Source: Drosophila pseudoobscura
Taxonomy: Eukaryota > Arthropoda > Insecta > Diptera > Drosophilidae
Assembly: GCF_009870125.1 (NCBI RefSeq)
Contig: NC_046683.1
Span: 57,613,869 to 57,677,868, forward strand
Direction: 5' to 3'
DNA: 64,000 nucleotides
Positions 12,850 to 25,400 of this stretch are shown piece by piece. Position 1 is the first letter of the stretch. Every line of letters starts with the position of its first letter. The notes under the pieces are model-generated. The model saw only the letters and a list, made by a program, of their open reading frames with translations. It searched no databases and was not told the origin of the DNA. A program made the translations under genes and the position numbers.

Positions 12850-13067
12850 CAAGGTGGTCCGCAAAGGCAATGCGCCCTCTCTGCGGGTCCTATTTTGACC
12901 AGTACGGCAAGGGCAATGCCAAGGAACAGTTTCAATAGATGAACTTGTCCCAACAGCCTCCAATATACATGTTCCATATTCTAGCTCACATCAAACAAGG
13001 CCTCGCAGGGCTCTAAGTAGAGCCGAGCGTAAAATAAGACCCGAAAGAGAGTAAGCGGACCACCCTG
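12850..13067. mobile_element. Short inverted-repeat element (MITE-like), copy 1
   Basis: A 218-bp segment with imperfect terminal inverted repeats of about 45-50 bp. The left end reads CAAGGTGGTCCGC and later GCGGGTCCTATTTT; the right end, read on the other strand, is CAGGGTGGTCCGCTTACTCT then CGGGTCTTATTTT. TA dinucleotides flank both sides (12848-12849 and 13068-13069), as expected for a TA target duplication of the Tc1/mariner type, though the superfamily is not established. It has no coding capacity. The right end is nearly identical over about 45 bp to the left end of the element at 35166-35306, so two dispersed copies of one family exist here. It sits inside a RhoGEF3 intron. Confidence 0.75.
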
Positions 13068-15287
13068 TACAATTTAATCATGGACCAGGCTGTTGCTCCT
13101 CCACGTCAGCTCTTTTAGACTGATTAGATACTTGGAATGGATACTTATTCGCCTTCGAACTATTTCTTTTCTGTTTATTTCTAATGGGGAAAGTTTTGCT
13201 TGGCCTTTGTATCGTGTTATCGTTGCTGTTGCTGTTTTAATTTCCGCCAACGAGGATAAGGTGTCGGATGACAGCAGCTAATTATCGTCCAAAAACATGG
13301 ATGAAGTTTTCGCAGCGATGCTGAGGCCCGCAGAATGTCTCGAGGAAGGAGTAAAGAATGCGGCTGATTGATGACAGGCACGAAGGTATCTAATTAGCTA
13401 AGCAGATAGACACCTACAAACTTAATGACCACCCGGAGGGGGGGGCTGGGGGCCGTAAGGAAAATATTAATTAATATTCCATTAGCCCTGTTCCACGCAT
13501 TGCGAATGCATCTTTGGCCCGAAAATGTCAAGGACCAGGGCAAAAGCAATCTCTTTGAGCGTCTTGGAGTGGAACTTCCCCAAAGAGAGAAGGACACGCC
13601 GTCAGATGACAGCTGTCGGGGCTCCTGTTCTCCTGCTGCAGGACGGAGACGACTCACTGGCTTGCATTTTCCTCGGCCCCAATGTCTTATTTACACCTGG
13701 AGATTTGGGGGTCGGCGGGAGGGGGGGCGGGTGCTTTTTGGAAATGGAATGAACGCATAGCATGGCCAGCAGATGTGGCTGTTGCCTTTCGAGCCATAAC
13801 TTTCCCCCCGGGGTCTCTGCCTCCACGACGCATTGCAACATAATTAAACATTGTCTTGGCCATATGCTTTCGTATTCGGCCAAAAATACGACTTTCCACC
13901 GGTGAGCCGCTACTAATGTGTACGTACATGTCTAAGTATATGTTTTTACGATCACTGAACATATCATTTCATTCCATTCAATTGTGAAAATATACGAAGA
14001 TTGAATCACCAAAGCGACAGCCAGCCAACATATTATGACACGGCCACAGATATATTCGATTTCGATCCGAAAAATACCTGCAACTAGGAGGAGGAGGCAC
14101 CGACTAACTAGCGCTAATCAATGCGACGGATGTTGTGAAAGTGGGCTGTGGTGCTGTAGTGCTGTGATTGGATTCTTGTCGATCTCACTTCGTAACGTAA
14201 CAATGCTCAACCCCGTATTTGTTGTCTGTGTTGTCTCTGGCGGCTGGCGGCTGGCGTTTATCTTGTGGATACGATTCGACAACCCCTCAATCGAGTCACG
14301 TACAAGCATAGCCTCACAGCAGTGAGTGTACACTGCACACTGTACACTGTACATTGGACGACTGATAAGTGTGATAGCCGTAATCAGCTCGGCAGTCAGT
14401 CGTCACCGACGGAATTTCGTGGTGGTCGTCATCGTTTACAAAGGCACCGTCGAAGGGTGGTCCAATAAAAAGAGTAGCATATATCATTCTAATTCGTGAG
14501 ATACTTTCAGTTCGATCTGTCATTTCATAAGACTTTGGCGCACTATCTATGGGGCGTTGCATAAGACGTTGCATCGTGAAAGTGAAACTCCGTTAAGCCT
14601 TTAAAACCAATCATTAACCATTAACCAATTCGTAGTCGACAGCTGTTGGCCGTAAATGGAGATTCTTCAACCCGGCCTGGAATGCCGTTCGGGCCATATG
14701 TGGCTTTTGTCCTGGTTGAGATGAGGTAACCCCATAAATAATGTATCTCCAGGCCTCAGACTGCGCTAGAAGTACAAGCCCATCGGCGGCCCTGTTTTTG
14801 CATATCTAAAAATAAGCCACAGTCACCGGCACATTCCAGGAACTTGGTGACAGGACGGGCCAGAATATTCATAAGAATCGTCAGAGCCCTCACAGAGGGC
14901 GACAGGCACAAGAAATGAGAAGAAAATAATCCGATTGGTGGCAAGAGAGGAGCAGGAGAGAGCTGGCAGCACGTGAGGAAAATCCCAAGAGCAGAAGTCA
15001 GAGGCTAAACAGCACCAACAGGTCAGTGGGAAATTAGGCAAGGCTCATTTAATCGATAAACAGAGCACAGGGGTCACCCAGGGGCCACTCAGGGGGCACT
15101 CAGGGGGGGTCATGAGACAAGTCAACAAGCAGGAGTCGCCACGAGCATAAAATTGACCAATGGTCCGCGAAATTAGCGATGCCTGCGGCTCTAGAGCAAC
15201 CACCCACCCAGCCCGTGGGGCAAGGGCACCACTTTGCTCCTTTTTCCAAGTCATGTGTGTGGTGCGGTGACCCTTCTGTCAACTTAC
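13068..15287. other. RhoGEF3 intronic DNA
   Basis: I see no exon, RNA gene or recognisable element here. Open frames are short and overlap in several phases. The region holds downstream intron sequence of the isoform starting at 15.8 kb. Confidence 0.4.
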
Positions 15288-15805
15288 ATGGCGGTTTCGC
15301 TCAGTGCCGGCGAAGCAGCTTCGTCCACCTCACGGCTGTCAGCTGTCGGAGTGGGGAGGGTTCTGCTGGTGGACGTGGGTGAGGGCTGCACGGGCATTAA
15401 GTACCATTTTGTATGGGATCCGCGGCTGGCATAGACATCCTCGCCCTTGCCAACGCCATCGTCGTCGCCGTCGCGTCCATTTCTCCTTAGACTAGCTTCT
15501 GTGAATTCCTTTAATTGCTGTGGGGCGCTGCTTCCCGGCTCCTCGGCAACGCCATCGAATTCGTTGGCCGAGGCACGCCCACTATCTGTGCCAACGATGG
15601 CACCGTTCTCGGCGCTCCTATTATCATCAACGCCGCCCACCAGGCACACGACCAGCAAATCGTCGCCCTCGCCCTCGGCCTCGGCTTCGGTTTCGACGTC
15701 ACATCCTTGCGCTTGTTCTTGTTGCAGCAGCGCTGCAGCTGCAGCTGCAGCTCCCCCCCCGACCGCCGCGGCAGGCTGGGGCATGCTCATTGCTGTTGTA
15801 GACAT
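15288..15805 (-). CDS. RhoGEF3: Alternative first coding exon of RhoGEF3 (172 residues)
   Basis: The ATG is at 15803-15805 (minus strand), in the context of a MSTTAMSMPQ start. The frame runs 172 codons plus two bases to a strong donor (GTAAGT, 15282-15287), exiting in phase 2 into the 76-nt exon at 7599-7674. The peptide is low-complexity: an alanine run encoded by a CTGCAG-rich palindromic repeat (about 15,722-15,755), then an acidic EAEAEGEGDD segment, then Ser/Asp-rich sequence ending in PTADSREVDEAASPALSET. No folded domain is visible. The frame extends upstream of the ATG to 16111, but that part has the character of UTR, with CA repeats near 15990. The resulting isoform would be about 1,122 residues. 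Confidence 0.7.
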
Positions 15806-18187
15806 TTCGCTTGTGTTCCGTTCTGTTCGGCTGCAGCTTTTGCGTAATAAACTTTGTTCGGTTAGGTGTTTTATTGATTTTCGCGTATAGTTCTTGATTG
15901 GATGCGCTATTTGCGTTGTTTTTTTTTTCATAATCTTTTTCAAAGCGTCACTAGGAATGCCAGGCGGCTCATATTTACAGCACACAGATACACACACACA
16001 CACACACACACGCAGACAAACAGTGAGTTCTGTAGTTGAAGACCGGTAACGGGGGCACAAACTGTCGTTGTTCACAAATTGCACAGATTTCAATAAGATT
16101 TGAATTGACACACGGGGCCCTAAATTGCCACTTTTATATTGTAATATTGTACGAGTATAGTTATTTTTAAAAATAATTTCTGGACATGCTGAACAGCTGA
16201 CGGATTTTTCGATTCATTGGTTGCATTGCGCATTGCGCACGCTCTGTTGCAAGTTGCGCAAATATAGAGGGGTTGAACCCAGAGATTTCTTTGGAACTCG
16301 ACACTTTTTTTCTGTTGTTTACGTTCATGAGTTTTGAGCGGCTGGCCGTTTCTTTCAAATACGCCCGGCCCGCCTTCCGATGTTGCTGTTGATTAAAAAT
16401 GTCGCTCGGCAACAAGCGTGTGTTGCTGGGGAAAAAGTGGGGTGGAGACCACCGGCGAAACGGCCCAGAAAATTCGAGGCATGCAAGGTGAAACTCACCT
16501 CACTGTTTACATGGCTTGTGAGCAATCACAGTATATTGTTGATCAAACACGCTGAGGTGAGGTTGAAATGTTGCTGGGACCTAAGCATGCGGCTGGAAAA
16601 ATGTTGCCCGGCAGCATGGAGACATGATTTATTTATCGCATCAGTGCTGCGCAACATATCACTCAAAACTTCGATAGTGCTATCGATAGTATTGAACGCA
16701 AAAATGATCGGTTTTGGTATTTTTAAAATTGAAAAACCGTCTGAAAACAACGAGGCAAAAGAATGCCAAAAGGTGCATTTTGCTCGAAATTTTCATGAGA
16801 GATGGAAAAAACATAGGCAGAAAGAGAGGACCGCTAGTTAGTTTTTGCATTTCGTTTATCCCCTTTTTGATTTTAGTTTTAAATTTTTTTATCTGTTTCC
16901 ACTTTTCCGCTACTATTTTCTCTCACGCTTCTCACAACGAAGGCAGCTATGTTGCTATCTCGCTTCGCGTCACAGCACGAGGAAGAGTGAGATAGATAGA
17001 TAGAGAGAGAGAGAGAGACAGACAGCCAGAATAAGGGAAGTGGAAGGGTAGCGTAGCCACTGTAAATGGTTTTTTTCATTCTGGATATAATAATGATCCG
17101 ATATATGCCAATACCATTCCATTTTAATATATCGCTAGATTGAACCAATTTTTGTTGGAATTTTTATAGATAGTTCATAATGTTGGAGATACTTTGGGGA
17201 ACAACTTGTATCAATAATCATGTTTCTTATAAGAGACAATGGTAAAGGAAAACGATTCCGAGTACCGACGAAGTAAACTTTTGCATGTTTTAGTGGGATT
17301 TCCCATTAAAGCTCTTGAAATTATATGTCAATGGGTTAAATTAGTTTACTTTCAATAAATTTAGAAAATATTTTCGGTGCAAAAGTATGCGGAAATACGT
17401 TTTTTTTGGCGGAAATGCCCATATTTATATCGCATATACGATATATATTTATATGTGTAAATAAGGAATTAAAGTACCTATGATATTGTGATGTTTCGTT
17501 TTAGCATAATATCATAGAGACACCGTAAGATGATTGACATTTAAAGCTACTCTTGGGGCCAAGGACCTAGTGTCCACAAAAGGCTAAGAGGCAGTACCGC
17601 TGGCTGTTCAATTATCATATCTCTCCCAAAGATATTCTCTCCATGCGTTTAGCAGAGGTCTTAAAGCTGTTTCTTTCCGCTGGGCAGCCGGCTAATTTAC
17701 AAGTTTTTGTGACAAATGCCACCCCTCCGTCAATACTGGCCGTACGTTTTACTTGGCCAAGTGGCCTGTTGGCCACTGGGACAAAAACCCCCAGCCTCAT
17801 TGCTTATTTATGTATGGGCCACAGAGTAAGCGGAGAAGCTGGAGCTGGTGCTGGAGCGGGTGTGGGCGTTGACTAAGGATTACGTTGAAATGTGTGTCTA
17901 TGGTGGGTCACTGAACTCGGCATCACGGGGGCTTGGCCCCACTGGCTCTTTATTTGTTTGCCTATTAAGGGGGGGCACAGACCTGGCTTCGGCCTGTTCG
18001 GGTCCTTGGGGGGGAGGGGACGGTGTTTCCTGATACAAAACAAAATTGCGAATTTAAGCCCTGACGGAATGTGACACGCACTTCTCAGAACAAATCGGAA
18101 GCCTCAACGATTCAACATCAATTATCATTCACTTCAACGCAATGCCGACCGACATCCCATCCCCTCAGGACTGTCGGAGAGACTTAC
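15806..18187. other. Upstream region of the 15.8-kb first exon, within RhoGEF3
   Basis: It likely contains the 5' UTR and promoter of the isoform beginning at 15.8 kb. A perfect DRE lies at 16681-16688 and a GA-rich run at about 16,984-17,022 (GATA then GA repeats). I see no coding exon. Confidence 0.45.
16681..16688. promoter_or_regulatory. Perfect DRE motif
   Basis: TATCGATA, the palindromic DNA replication-related element bound by DREF and common in Drosophila core promoters, with a half-like TTCGATAG just upstream. It lies about 880 bp upstream of the start codon in the 15288-15805 first exon, so it may mark that promoter. The motif is exact; its function is inference. Confidence 0.45.
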
Positions 18188-19017
18188 CTTGCTCCTGGTT
18201 CCGTGTATCTGCGAATCCGTAGGCTTGGAAGGGAGTAACTGCGCTCCATGTGGCGACACTTGTCCTTCACGTTGGGGAATTCTTCCTGCCTGTCCTGTGT
18301 GTCCGGGGGGTTTCTGCAGGTAGAGAAGAACATTATCTATTATTGACAGTATCCATCCAATCGCTTTACGCTGTCGCCACTTTCATTTATTGTTATCTGT
18401 AATTTTTAATGGTATTTTGCCGCAAATTTTGATCCTGCCTGTCATGGCAGGGGCCAGCACAGGCCATTAACAGAGCGGTGGGAAAAGGACGTATTTCCAA
18501 TCTGACACATACAAAATTCAAAGGAAAAAGAAGCACTCACCTCAGCCCCAGCTCCGTCTCCGTCTCCGCTTCCGCCTCCGCCTCCGCCTCAGCCAGGACC
18601 TGTGGACAGGCCTTTTTGTAGAGGTCGCCCTCGCCCAGCAGGACGAGTGATGTGGGGGCCAAGGGCACGACCCGGGGTCGCACAACAGCCATCAGCTGTC
18701 GGCGCTCATTCTCTGCCAGCTCCTGCGGACGGCAGTGGGCAACGCCGCTGCACAGGAGAGTCCATTGCGGAATGGACGACGATTGGCGGACGCTGGCCAC
18801 ATTGTCATTAACCGCCACGGTGGTGACGTGGGGCTGCTCCTGCTCCTGGTCCATGGTCGAGACCGCTGGCAGGGAATACTGTCGCCTGATGGCCGCGGGC
18901 GCGGCTTTCTCCTGACAAGCCCCGCAACGTGGCCAATAGTCGCAGGTTGTTAGCGTTTTGCTACAGCTCTTGGTAGTCGTCTGGGACTGGGACTGGGACT
19001 GCGGCTGGGAGGTGGCG
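18188..19017 (-). CDS. RhoGEF3: Two linked RhoGEF3 N-terminal exons (18541-19017, 18188-18313)
   Basis: Exon 18541-19017 (477 nt) has acceptor TTTTCCAG and donor GTGAGT; exon 18188-18313 (126 nt) has acceptor CTGCAG and donor GTAAGT. Both enter and leave in phase 2. They therefore fit between exon 20574-21156 (exits phase 2) and the 76-nt exon 7599-7674 (enters phase 2). They encode about 201 residues: Gln/Ser-rich start, a Cys-containing segment (CDYWPRCGAC), an AEAE repeat, and two similar short motifs, RRQYSLPAVS and ERSYSLPSLR. An ATG at 19026-19028, just upstream of the acceptor, would also allow them to serve as a first exon. No known domain is seen. Coding character and splice sites are good; which upstream partner they use is inference. 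Confidence 0.7.
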
Positions 19018-19481
19018 CTGGAAAACATGTAACAGGGTTACGCAAATCCCAGACACTGCCAGGTTCGGTCCTTCCTCATGAAGGAGATGCGGAAGTGGCC
19101 CTCGTTCCGGGTTAGTGCAGATGATCTATGATTGATTATTGGGTCTATCGTATCCTCTCTCTTACTCTCTTAATGTTAGTTTCTGTAGTTCCCTTGCGGC
19201 TTAGAATAGAGACTGCCACCACCAAAAGTAGATAAATTCAGTTAGTACTCGCCCGGAGGAGATCAGTTAGTAAGGACAAGCAGTCTTTTAACACACACAC
19301 ACTTGGGCGCTGTTCGTGCAGAGGGTTACTTGTATTGTACGTCGTTTGGGAGCCACGAGGTGCGGCCTTGGTGCTTCTTAGTTTCGAAATTTGGTTATAA
19401 ATAGAGTTAGCGGGGAGTTCGTGGCTAGTAGGTTATGAGTGCTGCTGGGGCGTCTGAGCTGAGCGGAGCTCCTCAGGCGCC

Positions 19482-22400
19482 TTAGTACCTGCTGCTGCGC
19501 GGCTGGGCGGGCGCCTGCCTGTATATGTAGTCGCCCCCCACGCCCACGGCCACCTCCAGTGGTATGTCGTCCCGCGATCCCGGGCTCTGGCGGAGGGAGC
19601 GCTGCGGCTTCAGCACCGTCGTCGGGTGCTCGTAGATCCGCGTCTCGTTGCTCATGAAGTTCAGCTCGCTGTTGCCGCCGGAGTTGATGGTCTCCCTGTT
19701 CCGGAGCAGGACGGGCAGCTCGTAGTCGCTGCTGTCTCCGCGGCGGAAGTTCATGATCGGCGACTTGCGGAGCATCTCGTACGTGAGCTCATGGTCGCAG
19801 AGCCGCGTGCCGTAGCTCTGGGGGCTGCCTGTTTTTCGCTGCGGCTGGTGCAGGGCATTCGACGAGGAGCCCGAGGACTGGGGCGATCGCGAGGCAGCGT
19901 ACTCGATGCCGGAGGCGTTCACGGGGGAGTTCGACTGCCTCAGGCGGGACGTCGAGGCGGAGACGACCGGCACAAGGGCGGCCTCGGCCGCAGGCTGCAG
20001 GTAACGCAGACCGCTGACGCTGACGCTGCCACTGCTCCCGTTGTTGTTGTTGAGCACTGCCTCGCGATAGTCCTCGTCGAAGGAGCGCGTCTCCCGCTCT
20101 ATGCGCAGGTTCTGGTTGCTTCCGCTGTCGCCCCCACTGCCGCTCGTGTGCGTGGATCGCGGGGGCTTGGCCTTGGCGCCGCCGCTGCGGTTGAAGTTGT
20201 TGTAATCAAAGTCGAAGGACCGCGCCTTGTCCGTCTCGTTCTGCCGCGGCCTCGTCGCACTGCCGGACGACCCTGTCGAGGGGGCCAGTATTTTGTTGCT
20301 GGCCGGGGACGTGCGAATGGTGGGCGGAAAGACGCCACTGACCCCCAGACTGACCCGGGACTGCTGATAGGAAGACCCTGGGGGCTGTTGTGGCGGCTGC
20401 TGCTGCGGCTGCTGGGCGGACCCGGCACCCACGTTGACGATTGACTTGTGCGCTCGATTCGGGGATCGCTCGCTCAGTTGCAGGGACCTGCAAGGATAGG
20501 TTTGGGCGTTGGACGGCCTCGTTGTACTCTCCGAAGCACTACAGGATTCGCTACGGGATTCGCTACCACTCACCTCGACCGTCTGATGCGGTGCTCGTGC
20601 TCCGCCTGCTTGGCGGCACTGTGGGCGGCGGCCATGGCCCGGCGATGGCTGGTGGAACCAGACCCCGGTCCGGGGGCCACTGTCGAACTGGTGCCGGCGG
20701 CCATGAGGCGGTCATGGGGCTCTCCGCCACTGTAGCTGGAGCTGGAAGAGCTGCGGGAGATGTTGGGCGGCGTCTTGTCCTCGTGCCGTTGCCGTGCCTC
20801 CAACGTGTTGCTCCTGGATCCGGAGCAACCGGAGTTCTGGCGGGAGCCCAACAGCGACAGCTGTGAGCCCTTCTTGCGTCGCTCCTCGGGCGTCAGGGAT
20901 CGCGACTCTGGGGTCAGCGATCGCTGTTTACGCAGGCTGCTCGACGAGCTATGCGACTCGTTCCGGTCCGGCGTGAGTGAGCGCTGGCGCTGCATCTTGA
21001 ACGGCGAGATACTGACGCTGCTCGAGCAGGGTTTCGGGAACTTCTGGCTGCCGGCCGACAGGAACTCGCTCAGGCCCCCGTCCTCGTTGTCCAGCTCGTC
21101 GTTGGAAAGATCTGGCGAGACGTCAAGACGGAGATTGAACCCCAGATTGCCAGATGCTAAAGGGGAAGTAGATTTGGGAGGTACTCACCCGATCGCGCAC
21201 CGCTGTCGCAGGAGTTCAGGCGCTGGCTCTTTGTTGTGTCGAAGCTGCGAAAGCGGGAGACTTCCATGCCCATGCCCAGGGAGGAGGGCGGCGCTGCCGG
21301 AGGTCCTGCGCTGCCCATGCGGTTGAACTGGGACTTGCGCGAGCGGCCCAGGGCATGGCTCTTGGATCGCTCCGAGGTCCGTTCGTGACGCGAGCGCGGT
21401 GAGTATTTGGCCTGCGTGCCGCCCCCACCTGTGGCCATGCTGTAGGCCGGCGGCGCCTCCTTCACCGACGTGTTCAGATAGGCGGTGGTCGTCTGGGGAC
21501 TCAGGAACTTGGGCGAGCTGTCGCGACTGCGAAGGGAGCCACTGCTGCCGCCACCGCTCTCCCGCTTTGTCAGGTAGTTGGGCGAGTTGCCAGTCAGCGT
21601 GCTGAAGTTCGGGGAGCGCTCGCGCTGTCCTGCCAGCGGCGGCATGCCCAGGTGCAGCGGACGCTCCGACAGGTTGCCGTCGAAGCTGCGGGAGAACGTC
21701 TCCACGTAGCTGTTGGTGGGCGTGGGACGTCGCGTGTCGTACTCGAAGCTGCGGGAGAAGACCATGCCCTTGACGGACCCGTTGGCCAGGTGCTGCGGAC
21801 TGAGCTGCGCTTCGCCGGACTGCAGGGGCACCGGCAGTGGGATGGGCGCCTGCTGGCGACTCGACTTGCGGCGGTCCACCTGGCGCGTGCTTCGACTGTT
21901 GTCCTGGAAAGCGGGAGGCGGCGACAGGATGGGCGTGATGGGCGAGTCCAAGTCGTTGGGGCTCTTCACAGGCAGAAAGCCCGGCCGCTCATTGAGGATG
22001 CTCGCCAGCTGGGGATCGATGATTCGGTAGCCCGGACGCAGGGCGGGATCCCGTGAGGAGAACCCGCCCAGCCGCGCCTCGTTCCGCTGTATCAGCTCCT
22101 CCACTTTGGACCCTACGAACTTGGGCTCCGCGATGCCCATGTTCGATTGCTGCTGCTGGTGCTGCTGGTGCTGGTATATGAACGAATAGCGAGCCAGATC
22201 TGAGCGACGTCCGTGCGCGTCCATGGGAATCGCGCGTGCGGTCGCTCGACTCCTGCCGTTGTCCTGCAGGACAGAGGCCGGGCCGCCATTCTGCTGACGT
22301 CGATAGCCGCCACCACTGTCCTCCTTGAAGCCGCCACGCTTCGTGTTCACCTGCACCCAGCCGGACTTGTTCAGGTAGATTTCCTCCTTGTTGGCGGCGG

Positions 22401-25400
22401 GCGACAGGGACTTGCGCCCGGAGCCGGAGCCAGGGCCGGGGCCGCCCCCCGCCTCATAGTGCTCCCCGAACAGATAGGTGGGCACTCCGCTGCTGGCGCC
22501 AGTCGTCACATTGGCGGCACTTCCCCCGCCCACGCGATAGTGCATTCTGCGGGCCTCCAGCTTCTCGTTGAAGCTGCGGTTGGACGCCTCGAGACTTTCG
22601 CGCCGCTTCGCGACGTACTGCTGGAAGGCGGAGAGGTGCTGCGGCTGCGACTGGGGCTGGGGCTGTGGCTGTTGCTGCTTTTGCTTTTGCTTTTGAGCGG
22701 CTGCGTGGTTTTTTGGCGCGCTTATCTCTGACTTTTGTGTCTCTGGTGGGTCGGCGCGCTGTCTTGGCTTAGCGTGTGGCTGTTGCTGGCACGATGCTGG
22801 CGATGTGTCGACTGCATTGGCGTTGTCGATGTCTTCATGACGCTGCCGATGCTGCAAGTTCTTCGAGGGACTGGCACGGGAGCGGGGCCGACGGCGCTTC
22901 GGCAGGGCGGGCAGTGGTAGGGTGCTGACGTCTAGTTTCTCGAGGGTCGACGAGGAGAGTTCATCGTTCTGGGACTCGCGCGTCACGGAATCGCGGGTCA
23001 GGTGACTATCGTCCGATTGTGCCTCACTGGAGTCGAGGCAGGCGTAGTCCTGGCGCGTTAGTAGTCGCGACTGTGCCGGAATCTCTGCGGCTGTCACAAG
23101 TACAGGTATATCGAGGGTCCGATCGCTGCAAGAAATTCAAAACCCAGCTGTAGTCCTGCCATGTTTTAAATATTTGGGTTTCGCATCAAAAGCTAATGTG
23201 CAAGCCTAATATTTGAAGTCTGTCAGTCCTAATGGCCGGGATGGCCGCGATGGCCGGGGCACCGGTTCAATGTCCGGGAACATGATTCAGCACTCGCTTC
23301 CACTCGTTGACACACACATGCATGCACACATGTGCATGCACCCGTAAACGCTTGCAGCGGCAGCGGCAGCAATAGCGACAGCGACAGCACTTATGCAGTT
23401 TCACCCGCTGTAAGTGCTTTGCCTTGTTGCTGCTGCCCCCACCCCCCCAGCAACAATGAAGCTTTCGAGGGCTGAGAGTGGGCACACCAAATGTAGCCGA
23501 ATATGTGACCGCCCCTGCGGCTCTGCAACATTCAGATGTGCTGCGAAAATTATTGCAAGTACCAGCAGCTAAAGATTTTACTACACGTCTCCAACCTTGA
23601 CCCTGGACCCACAAAAGTTGCTGCCAAAGAAAATATTCCGTTCCATTTGTTGTGTGGGCAATGCAATGCGTAAGCGACTGTAACGACTGTGTGGGCGGAG
23701 GAAATGTGGCTAAACCAGTTCAAGCAACAGCGCGTGGTGCTGGAGAACAAGAAAGCTACATACACATGTTTCTATACATTTTTGCTTCGATTACAGAGTG
23801 CAAGTGGGTGGTGTTTAGCGCTGACGATAAGCCCGGCACTGCTTGACTTCGAATTGGGCTAACGGGTCTGACCAATATATGTGTATCTAGGGGGAGGGAA
23901 GTGTCAATGACAGTTCAGTACCCGCAGGGGCACAAAAGGGGGACAGGCAGCGTGTGTCTGGATGCGAACTCTTTTTCCGAGCAGCCTCAAAGTGACATTT
24001 CCGGGAGCGTCTTCACCTCTTGCGCTCTTGGGCCCTTGTCTTGTCAATAAATGTACATATTCCCCGAGCTCCGCTCCTCTACCCCCCACCCTCCGCCTTT
24101 CACGGGTGAGAACGTACATGTATATCTTTGATGTTGTGTTTGAATTTCCAAGTGGCTCAGACGTCTAACCGGCGAGAATAAAATAAGAAGAAAAGAAAAA
24201 GATGCGACATCTTAAAAGGCACCCCAACCACCACCACCACCACCAGAGCCAGTACATCTTCAGCCCAGCATTGCCGTTTATGGCATCTAATGCCGAATCT
24301 AATCATCAAAACTTGTCACTCCAAAAACGGGCAACAAAAAATATGGCATGGCTATTCGGTTCGTTGCCTCTTTCTGCCGCACGTGTAGGCGTTATAACTT
24401 TTAGCCCAATTTGTGGTTTCTCTGGTTTCGCTGTGCTTTTTAAAGGGCTACCATCACATCTGTATCAGCTATAAAGAAACCTAGACTTTAAAAGGTAATA
24501 GGCCACAGTATTCGCCTGACGCATTCCATCTGTCGTGGGTGGGTGGGGTACTGTACGTACCAAAACCTCGGCTTTTGCGGCATCCTTACACACAGAATTA
24601 ATTGTTATTGCTTTTGCTTTTGCTTTTGTTTTTGTTTATGTGTAAGTGAAAGGATATTGCCGGCTCTGGCAGTAAACAGGAAGTGAGTGCACGAGAGTGA
24701 ATGTATGTCCGCAAATCAGGCGTACGAGTGTGTGTCTGTGTGTGTGCGTGTGTGTGTGTGTGTCAAGTGGGACGCTAATTACATCTTCACTCATAAACGC
24801 GTTTCAAGACGAGTTTTGCGGTTGTATTTGTATTTGTATTTGCGGCAGCTTTGGCGTCTCTCTGTGTGTGCACTCGCCATTAAGTATGCATAGAGGCACC
24901 TGTGCCTGTGCCTGTGCGTGTGCCTGTGTGTGTGTGTGTGTATCTTTAATTTGCAATTACTTTAATCACCATACTTTCATCATTTGGTAATTAAAACTCG
25001 ATCAGCCAGATAAATGCCAGATAAAATGCAGATTTTCTGCAACTTGTGTGTGCCTCTGTCCTGTGCTGTTTATGTTCATCGGCATTCAATCCAATTTGTT
25101 GTAAAGTTTAAGTTTTATGCGAATCCATTCTAGGTGATTGGCGGAAGGCCTGTGTCTTAGCGTTTTTCCCATCAAAGTGAGTGTGCTTCGTGTGTCCATC
25201 AGTTAATTTTGAAAGTATCTCCACTCCTTGCTGCCGCACAGCTGTTCGAGTGTCCAGTGAAAGCTTGCGCATTCCTTTTAGTGTGATTAAAAGCGTACGA
25301 AAAGTGCCGTTAAACTATTGCCAGTGGAGAAAACAAAAGAAAGCGCCAGGAACCCATTAAGTGGGGGGCTGCTAATCAAAATGGTTGATCCAGAATCCAG

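Noticed and set aside
19626-20444. 272-residue plus-strand open frame
   Set aside because: Antisense of long-unit exon 7; no splice signals or family signature.
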